The notes: a model not told the origin generated them from the sequence alone. A DNA stretch of 64,000 bases from Streptomyces syringium (GCF_017876625.1 NZ_JAGIOH010000001.1:7213501-7277500), one strand, 5' to 3'; positions 53,129 to 62,935 are shown, counted from the first letter of the stretch. A program made the numbers and translations.

Positions 53129-54174
53129 CGCCCGGCCTCCGCGGGCGGCGCGCCCTCGCGCAGCGCCCGCCCCAGCACGTGGGACAGATAGGCCTCGTCG
53201 CGGATCGTCACATGCAGCCGGTTGTTGGTCATGTGCATGTACGGCGACAGGAGCAGCGGCAGCGACACGGCGGGGTCCGTGATCCGCTCGTCCCGGGTGC
53301 TGTCCCAGGAGCGGAAGACCAGGCCCTCGCCCGTGGTCAGGGCGGTGGCGCGGTCGCGCAGTTCGCGGCAGTGCCGGGCCCAGCCGCTGAGGAAACCGGG
53401 CAGCCGGCCCGTCCCGCCGTCGCCCACCGCCGCGCGCACCGCGTCGAAGCGCCGGCCGAGCCCGGAGCCCATCGACGCGTACGCCCGGTCGTAGGCGTCG
53501 GAGCCGATGAGGTCGGTGCCGGAGAACGCCTTGTGCCAGAAGGCGTGATAGCGGTCCAGGTAGTCGATCAGCTCCGCCCGGTCGGGCAGGAAGACACCGG
53601 CCATCACCATCATCAGCTGGGCCGCCGTGCCCAGCCGGACCGTCCGCAGATGCAGATTCATCTCCCGCACCGCGTCGATGACCAGCTCGCTGGAGTGCTG
53701 GAAGTGCCACTCCGCGAGCTCCACCCCGGCCGGGCCCCCGTATTTGCCGTACTCCGGCTCGTACGGCTCACGGCTGAAGCTGTTGTTCGGGCGCAGCCGC
53801 ATCCGGCCGTCGGGGGCGAGGAAGCCGCCCCGCTCCTCCTCGGCGAACTCCAGCTCGAACAGCGTGTTGTAGAACTCGTTGAGGAAACCGGAGGAATCCA
53901 CCTCGTACAGCGCCGGACGTTCCCGCAGGAAGCGGCCGACCGCCCGCTCGGCACGCGCGAGGACCTCGTCCGTGGCCTGTGCGGTCGCCGGTCTCAGGCG
54001 CAGCCGTACGTGCGGGCCCTCCAGCCAGTAGTTGATGAAGAAGTGGCCCGCGAGCAGTCCGTCGGCGGTCAGCTGGGCCAGGAGCGGGCTGACGCACTGG
54101 ATCAGCAGGGGCCGCGGGTTGGCGGCGTAGTGGATGTGCAGGGCCTGCCACTCGCCCGTGGTCGTCTCGGGCAT
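53125..54174 (-). CDS. Split LanB elimination protein (thiopeptide-type bacteriocin biosynthesis domain)
   Basis: This 349-residue protein corresponds to the C-terminal elimination domain of lantibiotic dehydratases (GodG/TbtC class), which removes glutamate from glutamylated Ser/Thr to give Dha/Dhb. Residues equivalent to the NisB elimination site appear kept: arginines in GPHVRLRLRP (57-61), the YEPEYGKYGG segment (138-147), and His314 in YMHMTNNRL. Pyridine synthases (TclM/TbtD) belong to the same family but lose these residues, so I favour elimination. One base separates it from the LanB stop upstream; the operon order pairs the two halves. Confidence 0.87.
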   Translation of the reverse strand: MPETTTGEWQALHIHYAANPRPLLIQCVSPLLAQLTADGLLAGHFFINYWLEGPHVRLRLRPATAQATDEVLARAERAVGRFLRERPALYEVDSSGFLNEFYNTLFELEFAEEERGGFLAPDGRMRLRPNNSFSREPYEPEYGKYGGPAGVELAEWHFQHSSELVIDAVREMNLHLRTVRLGTAAQLMMVMAGVFLPDRAELIDYLDRYHAFWHKAFSGTDLIGSDAYDRAYASMGSGLGRRFDAVRAAVGDGGTGRLPGFLSGWARHCRELRDRATALTTGEGLVFRSWDSTRDERITDPAVSLPLLLSPYMHMTNNRLHVTIRDEAYLSHVLGRALREGAPPAEAGR

Positions 54175-54175
54175 C

Positions 54176-56983
54176 TCAGTGCACCGGTTCCTTTCTGTCA
54201 GCCTTGTCAGCCCGGTCAGGCCCGTTGCGGGTGGTGCGCAGGGTCTCCACGGCCAGCTCGGCCACATGACGGCCGGCACCGGAGGTGACGTGCAGCTCGT
54301 TCTCGTCCGGCAGCGCCTCGCGGAACACCACCCGGTCCATTTCGCCGCCCTTGAGCAGGCCGTCCAGGGCGGTGAGGGAGAGATAGCTGTCGAAGTCGAC
54401 GTAACTCGGCTTCGCCGGGGACGACGCACGGGCCCCGCCCGCAGGGGAGACCGTGGCGTACACGCGGCGCGGCACCCCGTGTGCGCGCCGCCACCGCCGC
54501 CAGTCCACGAACCACCGTGCCTCGTCCACCCGCGCGGACCACTGCGGCAGGGCCCCCGCCACGGTGGTCCAGCTGCGCCTGCTGAGGACGACGCCGCCGT
54601 ACCGCACCCGGGGCCGGTGGGCCACGGCGCTGCCGTCACCGCCGGTGGGTACACCGCCCCAGACGTCGAGCGGGGCCATGGAGGTGGGCGAGAGCAGCAG
54701 CAGGGTGCGGGGGATCTCGGGCAGTGCGAGCGGTACGAGATAGCCGAGGTAGACCGGCACGACCTCGCACCCCAGCCGCCGGGACTTCAGGACGAGGCGG
54801 TCGGTGGCCGCGTCGTGCTCGACCGAGAGGTCGTCCAGATGGATGTGACTGTCTGCCGGACCCGATCCGGTCTCGCCCGGGCAGACGATCTCGTAGTCGG
54901 TGAGCCGCCCGTGCAGATTGAGATTGCTGGTGACCGACCCGCCGGTGATCTCCGCGAACACCGCACCCCCGGGTGCCGTCGCGGCCGCGGCCCGCCGGAG
55001 CCGCTCCGTGAGACCGCCCTCGCCCGGGTAGCAGTGCGTGAAGCGGCTGAAGGGAAACGCGAGCCCGCCGTAGGACTGGTTGAGCACCGCCAGCGGGTCA
55101 CCGTCCCTCCGCACCAGCTGGACGAAGTGGCTCTGTGGGAGGAAGTCCGGTGCCACGGGCGCGAGTTCGGCGGCGACCGCGTCGAGAAGGCCGGTGTCGA
55201 GACGGACCTCCTCGGCGTCCCGCGCGGTGTCCCACACACCGCGCATGCCCTCCACCCACCGGGTGCGGGCGCGGTCGACGGCGGTGATGCCCGGCAGCGC
55301 GAGCCAGTTGGCCTCCGGGACGTACGCGCCGTCCTCGTCGAAGGGTTTCCGGCGTGCGGTGAACGTCAGGTACTGATCGTAGAAGTCCTCGTGGAAGTCG
55401 TGAACGAGCTTCAAGAGGTCCGTGCAACGGCCGCCGCTGCCGTAACGGGCCACGAAGAAGCCCTTCAGCGTGATGCGCTGCGGCAGGGTCAGATCGAAGG
55501 CGGGCAGGATCCGTTCGACCTCCCGCAGCGCGTCCAGCGCGCCGGACGCGCCCGGCGGCCCCGGCGCGCAGGTCACGTCGGTGTGCCCGGCGGTGACGTC
55601 CTCGTACAGGAGGGTCTGCGGAAGCCCCGGGGACGAGGGTGTGTGGTCCCCGCCCAGGTCCCGCTGAATGCTCCGCAGCGCGTCCCGCAGTTCCGCCAGC
55701 AGCTCCCGGCGGCGGGCGAGAGTGGCGGTGGCGTAGCCGTCGACGCAGGCGAGGGGCCGGCCCAGGGCGTCCGCGAGGCGGTCGGCCCAGGGGCGGTCGA
55801 GGGCCCGCAGCGCGTCACGGAAGGAGCGCAGCGGGTCGGTGCTGTGGACGTCGGTGCGCAGACACGGTACGTGCAGCATGCCGAGGTGCAGCAGCGCGGC
55901 GAGATAGCGCTCGCTCTCCTCGGTCCCGGCGCCCTGGTCGTCGCTCAGCCAGTGCACCAACTCGCCGTACCGTAGTGCGGGCCGCTGGGCGAACAGGCCG
56001 AGCAGCCGCTCCAGCGTTCCGCTGCGGCGCAGGAAGAACAGCTGGTCACCCGCCGCGTCGAAGGTGACGGCCGCCTGGTCGTCGCCGGTGGTGACCTGGC
56101 GCCGGACGTAGCGGATCCGGTCGTCGTCGAGCTCCCAGCCCGAGGCGAGGGAGACCGGGAGGTCGGCCCGCCGTCCGGGCTCGGCGGCTATCAGCTCGGC
56201 CAGCCGGGCCAGGGCGACCACATTGAGCCGCGGATGGCTGTGCCACGTGTCGGGGACGAGGGTGGTCTCCTCGCCGCCGGTGACCAGCTCGCCCGGTGCC
56301 ACCGCGGTGAAGGTACTGAACGGGCTGGTCTTGCATGCGGTCCGGTAGAGATAGGCCAGGGCGGAGCGCTCGACCTTGCGCAGCCGCTTGTCCGGCGGGG
56401 CCGCCGGGTCGTGGGCCGCGTAGGCATCGAGCCTGCCCTCCAGCGTCGGCGAGGCGAGCAACAGCCCCCGCCGAAGCCGCTCCTCACCGATCAGGCGCCG
56501 CAGCGCGGCCCGCGTCCGGACGGTTTCCTCGGCCAGCACGGGCCCGCCGGCGGCGTGGAGTTCCGCCAGCCGCCGCCCGTCGCGCAGCCAGTCGGCCACC
56601 TCGCCCGCCAGCGTGCCGCCGGGGTCGGCACCGGCCACCAGGGCCACGGCGGCGTCGCCGTCCCTCGGCGGGCGCCCGTTGAAGAGCCGGCGGCGCAGGC
56701 CCAGCAGCCCGCGGCGGTCCCCGTCATTGAGGGTGTCCTTGACCAAGGGGTGCAGCAGGTCGCTGAGTTCGGCGCCACGGGCCAGCAGCCGGTCCTCCTC
56801 GCGCAGCACACGGTCCGCCCACCGGCTGCTGTCGGGACAGCGCAAGGCAGCCACCGACGCGATGGGCAGCCCGGCGACGCGGAGCATGAACTGCCGGCGG
56901 AGGACCCACGACGCGCGGTCCGCGTCCCGGGCCGTCGGGGTGCCGGGGGGTGTCACGGCGGATGTCACGGCGGGGGGTGCCAC
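54176..56983 (-). CDS. Split LanB dehydratase, glutamylation subunit
   Basis: This 935-residue protein matches the N-terminal part of lantibiotic dehydratases (TbtB/GodF class), which uses glutamyl-tRNA to glutamylate Ser/Thr side chains. Hallmarks are RTACKTSPFSTFT (about 214-226), KGFFVARYGSGG and a region with SVTSNLNLHGRL. The elimination domain is absent and supplied by the next gene. GTG 56983 is preferred because AGGAGGAG lies 10 bases before it; a GTG at 57007, one base after the dehydrogenase stop, is an alternative adding 8 residues. The start region is low-complexity, so the exact start is uncertain. Confidence 0.92.
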   Translation of the reverse strand: MAPPAVTSAVTPPGTPTARDADRASWVLRRQFMLRVAGLPIASVAALRCPDSSRWADRVLREEDRLLARGAELSDLLHPLVKDTLNDGDRRGLLGLRRRLFNGRPPRDGDAAVALVAGADPGGTLAGEVADWLRDGRRLAELHAAGGPVLAEETVRTRAALRRLIGEERLRRGLLLASPTLEGRLDAYAAHDPAAPPDKRLRKVERSALAYLYRTACKTSPFSTFTAVAPGELVTGGEETTLVPDTWHSHPRLNVVALARLAELIAAEPGRRADLPVSLASGWELDDDRIRYVRRQVTTGDDQAAVTFDAAGDQLFFLRRSGTLERLLGLFAQRPALRYGELVHWLSDDQGAGTEESERYLAALLHLGMLHVPCLRTDVHSTDPLRSFRDALRALDRPWADRLADALGRPLACVDGYATATLARRRELLAELRDALRSIQRDLGGDHTPSSPGLPQTLLYEDVTAGHTDVTCAPGPPGASGALDALREVERILPAFDLTLPQRITLKGFFVARYGSGGRCTDLLKLVHDFHEDFYDQYLTFTARRKPFDEDGAYVPEANWLALPGITAVDRARTRWVEGMRGVWDTARDAEEVRLDTGLLDAVAAELAPVAPDFLPQSHFVQLVRRDGDPLAVLNQSYGGLAFPFSRFTHCYPGEGGLTERLRRAAAATAPGGAVFAEITGGSVTSNLNLHGRLTDYEIVCPGETGSGPADSHIHLDDLSVEHDAATDRLVLKSRRLGCEVVPVYLGYLVPLALPEIPRTLLLLSPTSMAPLDVWGGVPTGGDGSAVAHRPRVRYGGVVLSRRSWTTVAGALPQWSARVDEARWFVDWRRWRRAHGVPRRVYATVSPAGGARASSPAKPSYVDFDSYLSLTALDGLLKGGEMDRVVFREALPDENELHVTSGAGRHVAELAVETLRTTRNGPDRADKADRKEPVH

Positions 56984-57008
56984 GGCGGTCTCTCTCCTCC
57001 TGCCCACG

Positions 57009-58607
57009 TCAGGCGATCTCGTAGCGGAAGTCGGCTGTGCCCGGCCGCTCGTGACCGATCAGCATGACCAGCAGCGGTGCCTCACCGGTCGCCGCGAGCC
57101 CCAGTTCCTCGACGAAGGAGAGGTTGTCGAAGCCGAGCGCGACCCCGCTGCCGAGCCCCAGCGCGGTGGCGGTGGTGTAGAAGGTCTGGGCGACCGCCCC
57201 GATCGTGGCGTTCACCAGCCGGTACCCCCGGTCACCCACCGCGTCGAGCACCGCCGTGGTGCGCACGGCGGGGACGACGACGGCCCCGGCCTGCTCCAGG
57301 TTGTAGTTGGACAGGAAGTAGTTGCGCTGGAGGAAACCGCCCGGCGGACCGGGCTTCACCAGCACCAGCTCCCCGGTGTCGGGGTCGTAGGCGTACGCGC
57401 CCGGGGCGACGGACCGCACATGGTTGACGAAGACGTACAACCGGGTCAGCCGCGCCCCGCCCGCGCCGTCACCGGCGTCGCTGTCGAGCGACGCGGCCGC
57501 GCAGGCGGCCAGCGCGGCCGCCAGGTCCTCGCCCTCGACGGGGCGCCGCGCGTCGAACCGGCCGAAGCTGCTGCGGCGCCCGCGCAGCGCCTCGCGCACC
57601 CGCATCTCCGGGGGCCGCGGCTCCGGCAGGGCGAGGCGTTCCCCGCCGGGCACGGCCGCCACCGCGGCGGGCAGCAGCGCACCGGCGGCCGGGCGGGCCG
57701 TCGCGTGCTCGGCGGTCGCCGCCTGGATCCGCCGTACGGTCTCGAAGGTCAGCACCCGCCGGGAACGCTCGCTGTCCCGACGGCGCACGGACGGGGCATC
57801 GCCGGGCACCGCCGCCGGGCGGGCAGCCGCGGGGCGGGTCCGCTCCCAGCGGAGCGGGACGACCGCGAAGACGCCCTCCTCCTCGATGGACACCCCGAGC
57901 AGCCGGCCCAGCCGCTCCTCGTCGAACCACAGGGCGGGCTCGACCCGCAGCCCCCGGGCGCGCGCCCAGATACGCCAGGTCTGCAGGACGGCGCCGACGT
58001 CCATGCTCACCGCGTGCATGGAGAAGCTGTTGTATTTGAAGGAGTTCTGCCAGAACTTCACACCCAGGACGAGGAACTGGTCGCAGTCCCGGTGGAGTTC
58101 GGGGTCCCCGAGCACCTCGCGCACCTCGGCGCTGACGTCGCCCGCCAGGAGGCGCTGCATCGCGTGGTGGGTCGTCGAGTAGTGGTACACCCCCGGGGTC
58201 AGAGGACCGGAGGCACCCGACACCCAGTAGACGGTGACGGGGTAGAGGCCGCCCCCCGACGCGGTGCCGCGGGAGAAGTTCGCATCCGTGTAGCACGGCA
58301 GGGACGGCAGATCGGTGTTGGCCTGGACGCCGAGGCGGCGGCCCACCCGGCCGTAGGAGTCCAGCAGCATGCCGCCGAGCAGCGGCAGCGTGAACAGATC
58401 GTCCCGCTCGGCACGGTCCGGCAGGACACCGGCCCGCACGGTCGCGGTGGCCGGGCAGTCGCCCTCCGGCAGCGGGAAGGACTCGGCCCCCGGATAGAAC
58501 TTGCCCTTGCGCGGCCGGTCCGACCAGTCGGGCACGAAGCTGACGGGTTCCATGTGAACCCGGCCGCGCTGCATGATCGCAGCCGCGTATTCATGGGCGA
58601 AACCCAT
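57009..58607 (-). CDS. FMN-dependent azoline dehydrogenase (SagB/ThcOx family), two nitroreductase-like halves
   Basis: This 532-residue enzyme should oxidise azolines to aromatic thiazoles/oxazoles. The first half has FSRGTASGGGLYPVTVYW (about 111-128), characteristic of SagB-type oxidases, and GVYHYSTTHHAM. The second half (about 330-532) repeats the fold with RRSSFGRF (FMN phosphate contact) and ALGLGSGVALGFDN. It is about twice a plain nitroreductase, as in thiopeptide and goadsporin-type oxidases. ATG 58607 follows AAGGAG. Operon neighbours are YcaO 2 upstream and LanB downstream, with gaps under 70 bases. Confidence 0.93.
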   Translation of the reverse strand: MGFAHEYAAAIMQRGRVHMEPVSFVPDWSDRPRKGKFYPGAESFPLPEGDCPATATVRAGVLPDRAERDDLFTLPLLGGMLLDSYGRVGRRLGVQANTDLPSLPCYTDANFSRGTASGGGLYPVTVYWVSGASGPLTPGVYHYSTTHHAMQRLLAGDVSAEVREVLGDPELHRDCDQFLVLGVKFWQNSFKYNSFSMHAVSMDVGAVLQTWRIWARARGLRVEPALWFDEERLGRLLGVSIEEEGVFAVVPLRWERTRPAAARPAAVPGDAPSVRRRDSERSRRVLTFETVRRIQAATAEHATARPAAGALLPAAVAAVPGGERLALPEPRPPEMRVREALRGRRSSFGRFDARRPVEGEDLAAALAACAAASLDSDAGDGAGGARLTRLYVFVNHVRSVAPGAYAYDPDTGELVLVKPGPPGGFLQRNYFLSNYNLEQAGAVVVPAVRTTAVLDAVGDRGYRLVNATIGAVAQTFYTTATALGLGSGVALGFDNLSFVEELGLAATGEAPLLVMLIGHERPGTADFRYEIA

Positions 58608-58675
58608 GGGAACTCCTTGTCTGGGGGTTGTCGGTCGTGAGCCGGTGGTCGCGGGCGCGACGGGACGCCGCGGGG

Positions 58676-60625
58676 TCACGGGAAGGGGTGCGGGGCGGGG
58701 TTGAGCTCACCGGGCAGCAGCTCCCGCTCGCGCAGCCCCGCCTCGTACAGGGCCGTGCGGGTCCGGGGCATCCGCAGCGCCCGCTGGCGCCGCCGGCCGA
58801 AGTCGATGGGGACCAGCCCGGGGACGAGGACGCTCACCGTGTGCAGCCCCAGGTCCCGCTGCTCCGGCAGGGTCTGGTCGACGACGATCACGTCGAAGCC
58901 CGCCGCGGCCACCGCGTCGACGCAGGTTCCCACGTCGGTCGCCAGGTCGGCCGAGACCGGCAGCACGGGCCGCTGCCGACCGTACAGCTCCGCGACGGAG
59001 AGCTTCGGCGGCCGGGGCGCGCCCGCCGCACCGAGCAGGAACGACGCGTGGTGCGCCATCTCCGGGAGCCCGTAGACGAGCGGATGGTCGTGCAGCGCCA
59101 GCACCTTGTCGAAGTCGGCGGCCATCGCGCGCAGCCGCGCCCCGTCGCGCTCGGTCCTGCCGCGCAGATTCACGGCGTCGGTCGCGATCTCGCAGAGCCC
59201 GCCGCTGATCGCCGCCTCCGGGTCGAGGCCCGCCCCCGCGCCGAAGCACAGGGCGCCGGGCCCGCCGTCCCGGCGGACGGCGACCGCGGTCACGACCGGG
59301 ATGGGGAACGTCACCCGGGTGTCGAAGAACCGCGCCTCGTACCCGTACATCTCCAGCCGGTCGACCATCTGCCGGGTCCGGGGGTCGCGGCTGGAGCGGG
59401 GGTCGATCTCCGGGAGCGCCGCCCGGCCGTACCAGGCCAGCAGGAAGGCGTCCCGCTCGATCACCTCCATCAGCCCGAAGTAGACGGCCTCCGCGAGACT
59501 GCCGCCCGAGGCACAGCCGTTGGAGCTCTCCTGCACGAAGCGGTTCTCCAGGCCGGGTGTGCCGTAGTACGTCAGTACCTCCGGCACCAGCACCGGGCGC
59601 CGGTCCCGCAGGGAGTGACCCCACACCCACGGAATGCGCCGGCCGGGGGAGAAGGGCACCACGTGGGGGTTGTCGCGGTGGAACGCCGGGTCGTACAGAC
59701 CGCACACGCGCGGGTCCAGCGCGTTCTCGCCCAGCGACTCCCAGGAGGCCACCACCCCGGTCGCCTTGGCCCGGGCCCGCATGCCCGCGGCCCGTTCGAG
59801 CCCCTCCAGAATCCCTACGCGCTCACTGTGCGCGTAGGAATCGGCGTGGCCGCCCCAGAACGTCTCCCGGAGGTAGGAGCCGGAGCGCAGCTCGAAGCAT
59901 CCGACGGTCGCGGCGGTGGACGCCGAGCCCACGTCGTGCACGACGGCGGGGCCGAGCGCGCCGCAGACCGGGTTGGCGAACGCATCCGCCGGCAGGTCGT
60001 ACGTCTCGATGCCGCGCAGCCGGAACGAGCCGGGACGGTGCTTGGGCGTCGGCGGCAGCTCCACCGCCGCGGCCCGCGGGCTGTCGGGGACGCGCCGCCC
60101 GCAGCCGGGGCACTCCGCGTCCGGCACCAGCAGCCTGCGGCTCACCCGGAGCGTCTCCAGGTCCACGAGGTGGACGGCGGCGAAGGGCCCCTCGCCGGCT
60201 GCCCGGTCGGCTGCCCGGGCCGACACGATCAGCGCGGCGATCGCGTCGGCCGCGAACGGTGTCGCGTAGGGCGCGACGCCCGCAGCCCGGGTGCCGGAGC
60301 CGAGCTCCAGGGCGTCGCGCAGCGAACGCCGCCGCACCGACTGCCAACGGCGGGCCAGACACCGCGCGCAGGGCCGCCGCTCGCCGCCGGGGCGGGGGAG
60401 CGGACCGACCAGCGCGTGGTGACCGTAGAGCAGCACGGGCACGGCCGCCGGGTCGGACGGCGCCGACGGCCCGGCCGTCAGCTCGTCGCGCACGCCCAGC
60501 GCCGACACCTCCACCTCCACCGGCTCGCCGTCCCGCCCCCGCAGCGCCCGCCGCACGGCGTCGCCCAGGGCCCGGCAGAACTCCGCCACGGGGCCGGGCG
60601 CTCCGGCGGCGTCACCGCTGGGCAC
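58676..60625 (-). CDS. YcaO cyclodehydratase 2
   Basis: This 649-residue paralogue of YcaO 1 has the same layout. It has an N-terminal zinc site (C86, C89, C172, C175), then a YcaO domain with SSNGCASGGSLAEAVYFGL and EVIERDAFLLAWYG, and ends PHPFP (PxPxP). Conserved blocks such as FANPVCGALG and IPWVWGHSLRDRRPV are shared with YcaO 1, but the rest differs widely, so this is an old duplication. GTG 60625 overlaps the end of the leader-binding protein by 14 bases; an alternative is GTG 60589 with GGAG upstream. Having two complete enzymes suggests different residue or position preferences. Confidence 0.92.
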   Translation of the reverse strand: MPSGDAAGAPGPVAEFCRALGDAVRRALRGRDGEPVEVEVSALGVRDELTAGPSAPSDPAAVPVLLYGHHALVGPLPRPGGERRPCARCLARRWQSVRRRSLRDALELGSGTRAAGVAPYATPFAADAIAALIVSARAADRAAGEGPFAAVHLVDLETLRVSRRLLVPDAECPGCGRRVPDSPRAAAVELPPTPKHRPGSFRLRGIETYDLPADAFANPVCGALGPAVVHDVGSASTAATVGCFELRSGSYLRETFWGGHADSYAHSERVGILEGLERAAGMRARAKATGVVASWESLGENALDPRVCGLYDPAFHRDNPHVVPFSPGRRIPWVWGHSLRDRRPVLVPEVLTYYGTPGLENRFVQESSNGCASGGSLAEAVYFGLMEVIERDAFLLAWYGRAALPEIDPRSSRDPRTRQMVDRLEMYGYEARFFDTRVTFPIPVVTAVAVRRDGGPGALCFGAGAGLDPEAAISGGLCEIATDAVNLRGRTERDGARLRAMAADFDKVLALHDHPLVYGLPEMAHHASFLLGAAGAPRPPKLSVAELYGRQRPVLPVSADLATDVGTCVDAVAAAGFDVIVVDQTLPEQRDLGLHTVSVLVPGLVPIDFGRRRQRALRMPRTRTALYEAGLRERELLPGELNPAPHPFP

Positions 60626-62846
60626 GGGCCGCCCCCGAAGCGAGCAGCACCCGGGCCGTGGTGATGCCGCCGGCCGCCAGATCGGCCGGGCCGGTGGGCA
60701 CGGCCAGGGCGTCCCGGCCCGTCGCCCGCAGCCGCGCGAGCACCGCCGGGTACGAGGTGCCCTCGGCGCCGCGGGCGGCACTCTCCCCGGTGACGGCCAG
60801 GGTCTCGGGGGCGAGGTCACCCAGCAGCGGGTCACCGGTGTCGGCCGACTCGCCCTCGGGCAGCTCCCGTTCGAGCTGGGCGCGGCCGAGCACATCGCGG
60901 ACCGCCGCGGCCGCCGCGTCCCGCCAGCCGAGTTCCCCGGCCACCGCCCACAGCCCGGCCCCGCCGCGCGGGTCGGCGGCGCGGCACAGCAGGACGTGGG
61001 CCGAGGAGCGCGTCGACTCCCCGAGGTCCACCAGCTCGATACCGATGCCGAGGTTACGGGCGGAGGCGAGGAGGAAGACCAGCTCCGCGTCGTCCCCGAC
61101 GGTCTCCGCCGCCACCCGCGTCACCTGCCCCGAGCCGCGTACCGCGTGCCCCAGGGCGTCGTGGGCGAGAGCGGACAGCAGCCCGCGGCCCGCCGCCGCG
61201 GCGGCCGTCGGGCCCGCGCCCGTACCGGCGGAGGTCGAAACGTACAGCCGGTGGCGGTTGTACGGGCCGAAGGTGCGCACGGCACCGGCCGGTACGAGCA
61301 CCCGCTCCTCGGTGAGCAGCGAGGTCGCGGGGACCCAGTGCGTCACCTGGCCGGGGCCGGCGGGAAGGCCGCCGGCGACGGAGTACGCGGCGGGGTCCGG
61401 GGCGTGCTCCAGCTCGGCGGCGGTGACGTCCTCGGTGGCGCGGACCCCCTTCAGCGGGGCGACGTGTTCGGCGTAGACGGCAGCGGCCGCGTCCAGGGCC
61501 CTCAGCCGGGCGCCGGCCACCGTGTGGATGTCGAACGCGGCGATCTGCCGCCGCGCGGTGTGCCCGACGGACAGGCTCACGCTGCCGACCTTCAGCGGGG
61601 TCTGGGGCCAGGGCTCGTCGGTGAACCGGTGGAAGACACCGGTGTGCGGGCGGACCAGCGCCTGGCGGCCGTTGAGCTCCGCGAGCAGCGCGTCCGGGTC
61701 GACCTCCACCGTGACGGGGGCCTGCCCCGGCCCCGGCAGGGCCTCCAGGGCGAGGTCCTCGGGCGTCTCGTCGTGGGTGGCGCAGAACGGACAGCGCGGG
61801 TGCGGCAGCAAAGGCTCCGCGACGACGTCGAAGGAATCGGTGTCCTGGACGATGACCTGTCCGCGTGTCTCGGCGGGCAGCGCCCCCGTGGCGATCCGGA
61901 AGATCTCGTACCCGAGGAGATTACCGATCATCGCCGACAGGCTCCGGCCGGGCAGTTCGCCCACCGGCGCCCCGGCCGTGGGCAGGGCCAGCCCGCTCCA
62001 CAGCTCGGCCGCCGCGCCCGCGTCGCCGTTGGCGCCCAGCCGCAGCACGGCGCAGGCCCAGCAGCCGGTGGTGCCGGATGCCATCAGCGGGCCGACGACC
62101 GCGTGGGAGCCGAACATGGAGGCGGGAAGCAGGTACGTGCCCTCGGGAACACCGGCCGTCAGCAGCCGCAGCAGCCGCCGGGGTCCGGCGGGCCCGCCGG
62201 TGACCACAACGGCGTCGTACGCCGCGAGGTCCGCCCAGCCGAGGTCGGCGTCGCCGTCACCGAGGACGCCGATCTCCACCGGGCAGCCTTCGGCGGCCAG
62301 GGCCGACGCCTCGGCACGGACCTCCTCGAACCGGTTCTCCTCGGTGTCGGCGCCGGGCAGGACGTCGATCGACGCGCAGCCGTTGCGCACGAGAGCGAGA
62401 ACGCACCAGCGGGCCACGAGGTCGTCACCGAGCACCGCCACCCGCGTGTCCCGGAACCGCTCGAAGCGCCGGGGTGCGTCGTCGACGTAGTGGTCGACGT
62501 AGGCGAGCTGCGCGGCGAAGCGCCGGCCGACCTCGGGGGCGAGGGCCGTCGCCGCCTCGTCGGGGGCGGGGGCGTCGCGGGCGAACTTCCGCTCGTAGAG
62601 CGTCATCACCAGACGGGCGACCATGGCCCGCTGCTTCTCCCCGAGACCCCGGCAGATGTCCTCGACGCGGTTCTCGCCGCTGAGGTGCGGGACGACCAGG
62701 GTGGCGAAGCGGTAGGCGGAGGGGGAATTGAGGTGGAAACCGCCGTGCGCGTTGTGGAACAGCACCCCGTCGGGGGTCTCGGTGAAGAGCACGTCCCGGC
62801 GGATGCGGGGCCGGGTCCGGGCGATCGCCTCATAGGCTTCGGGCAT
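60612..62846 (-). CDS. Azoline cyclodehydratase partner protein (ocin-ThiF-like, leader-peptide-binding)
   Basis: This 744-residue protein should bind the leader and activate the YcaO partners. Residues about 12-95 form a winged-helix RRE (DGVLFHNAHGGFHLNSPSAY). A ThiF-like Rossmann part follows (RVAVLGDDLVARW), with a CxxC...CxxC zinc site at C262, C265, C352 and C355. The C-terminal half (about 400-744) resembles a YcaO domain that has lost its ATP-site acidic residues and has no PxPxP end. It is the first gene of the minus-strand operon; AGAGG lies 8 bases before ATG 62846. This class is TbtF/TclI-like. Confidence 0.9.
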   Translation of the reverse strand: MPEAYEAIARTRPRIRRDVLFTETPDGVLFHNAHGGFHLNSPSAYRFATLVVPHLSGENRVEDICRGLGEKQRAMVARLVMTLYERKFARDAPAPDEAATALAPEVGRRFAAQLAYVDHYVDDAPRRFERFRDTRVAVLGDDLVARWCVLALVRNGCASIDVLPGADTEENRFEEVRAEASALAAEGCPVEIGVLGDGDADLGWADLAAYDAVVVTGGPAGPRRLLRLLTAGVPEGTYLLPASMFGSHAVVGPLMASGTTGCWACAVLRLGANGDAGAAAELWSGLALPTAGAPVGELPGRSLSAMIGNLLGYEIFRIATGALPAETRGQVIVQDTDSFDVVAEPLLPHPRCPFCATHDETPEDLALEALPGPGQAPVTVEVDPDALLAELNGRQALVRPHTGVFHRFTDEPWPQTPLKVGSVSLSVGHTARRQIAAFDIHTVAGARLRALDAAAAVYAEHVAPLKGVRATEDVTAAELEHAPDPAAYSVAGGLPAGPGQVTHWVPATSLLTEERVLVPAGAVRTFGPYNRHRLYVSTSAGTGAGPTAAAAAGRGLLSALAHDALGHAVRGSGQVTRVAAETVGDDAELVFLLASARNLGIGIELVDLGESTRSSAHVLLCRAADPRGGAGLWAVAGELGWRDAAAAAVRDVLGRAQLERELPEGESADTGDPLLGDLAPETLAVTGESAARGAEGTSYPAVLARLRATGRDALAVPTGPADLAAGGITTARVLLASGAARAQR

Positions 62847-62935
62847 GTGGAACACCTCTGTGGTCGGCGGCTACGGGGGGCACTTCGGGGGCAGGCGAGC
62901 GGGAAGTCAGGGCCAGTCAGGAGGAGCCGGGAGAC

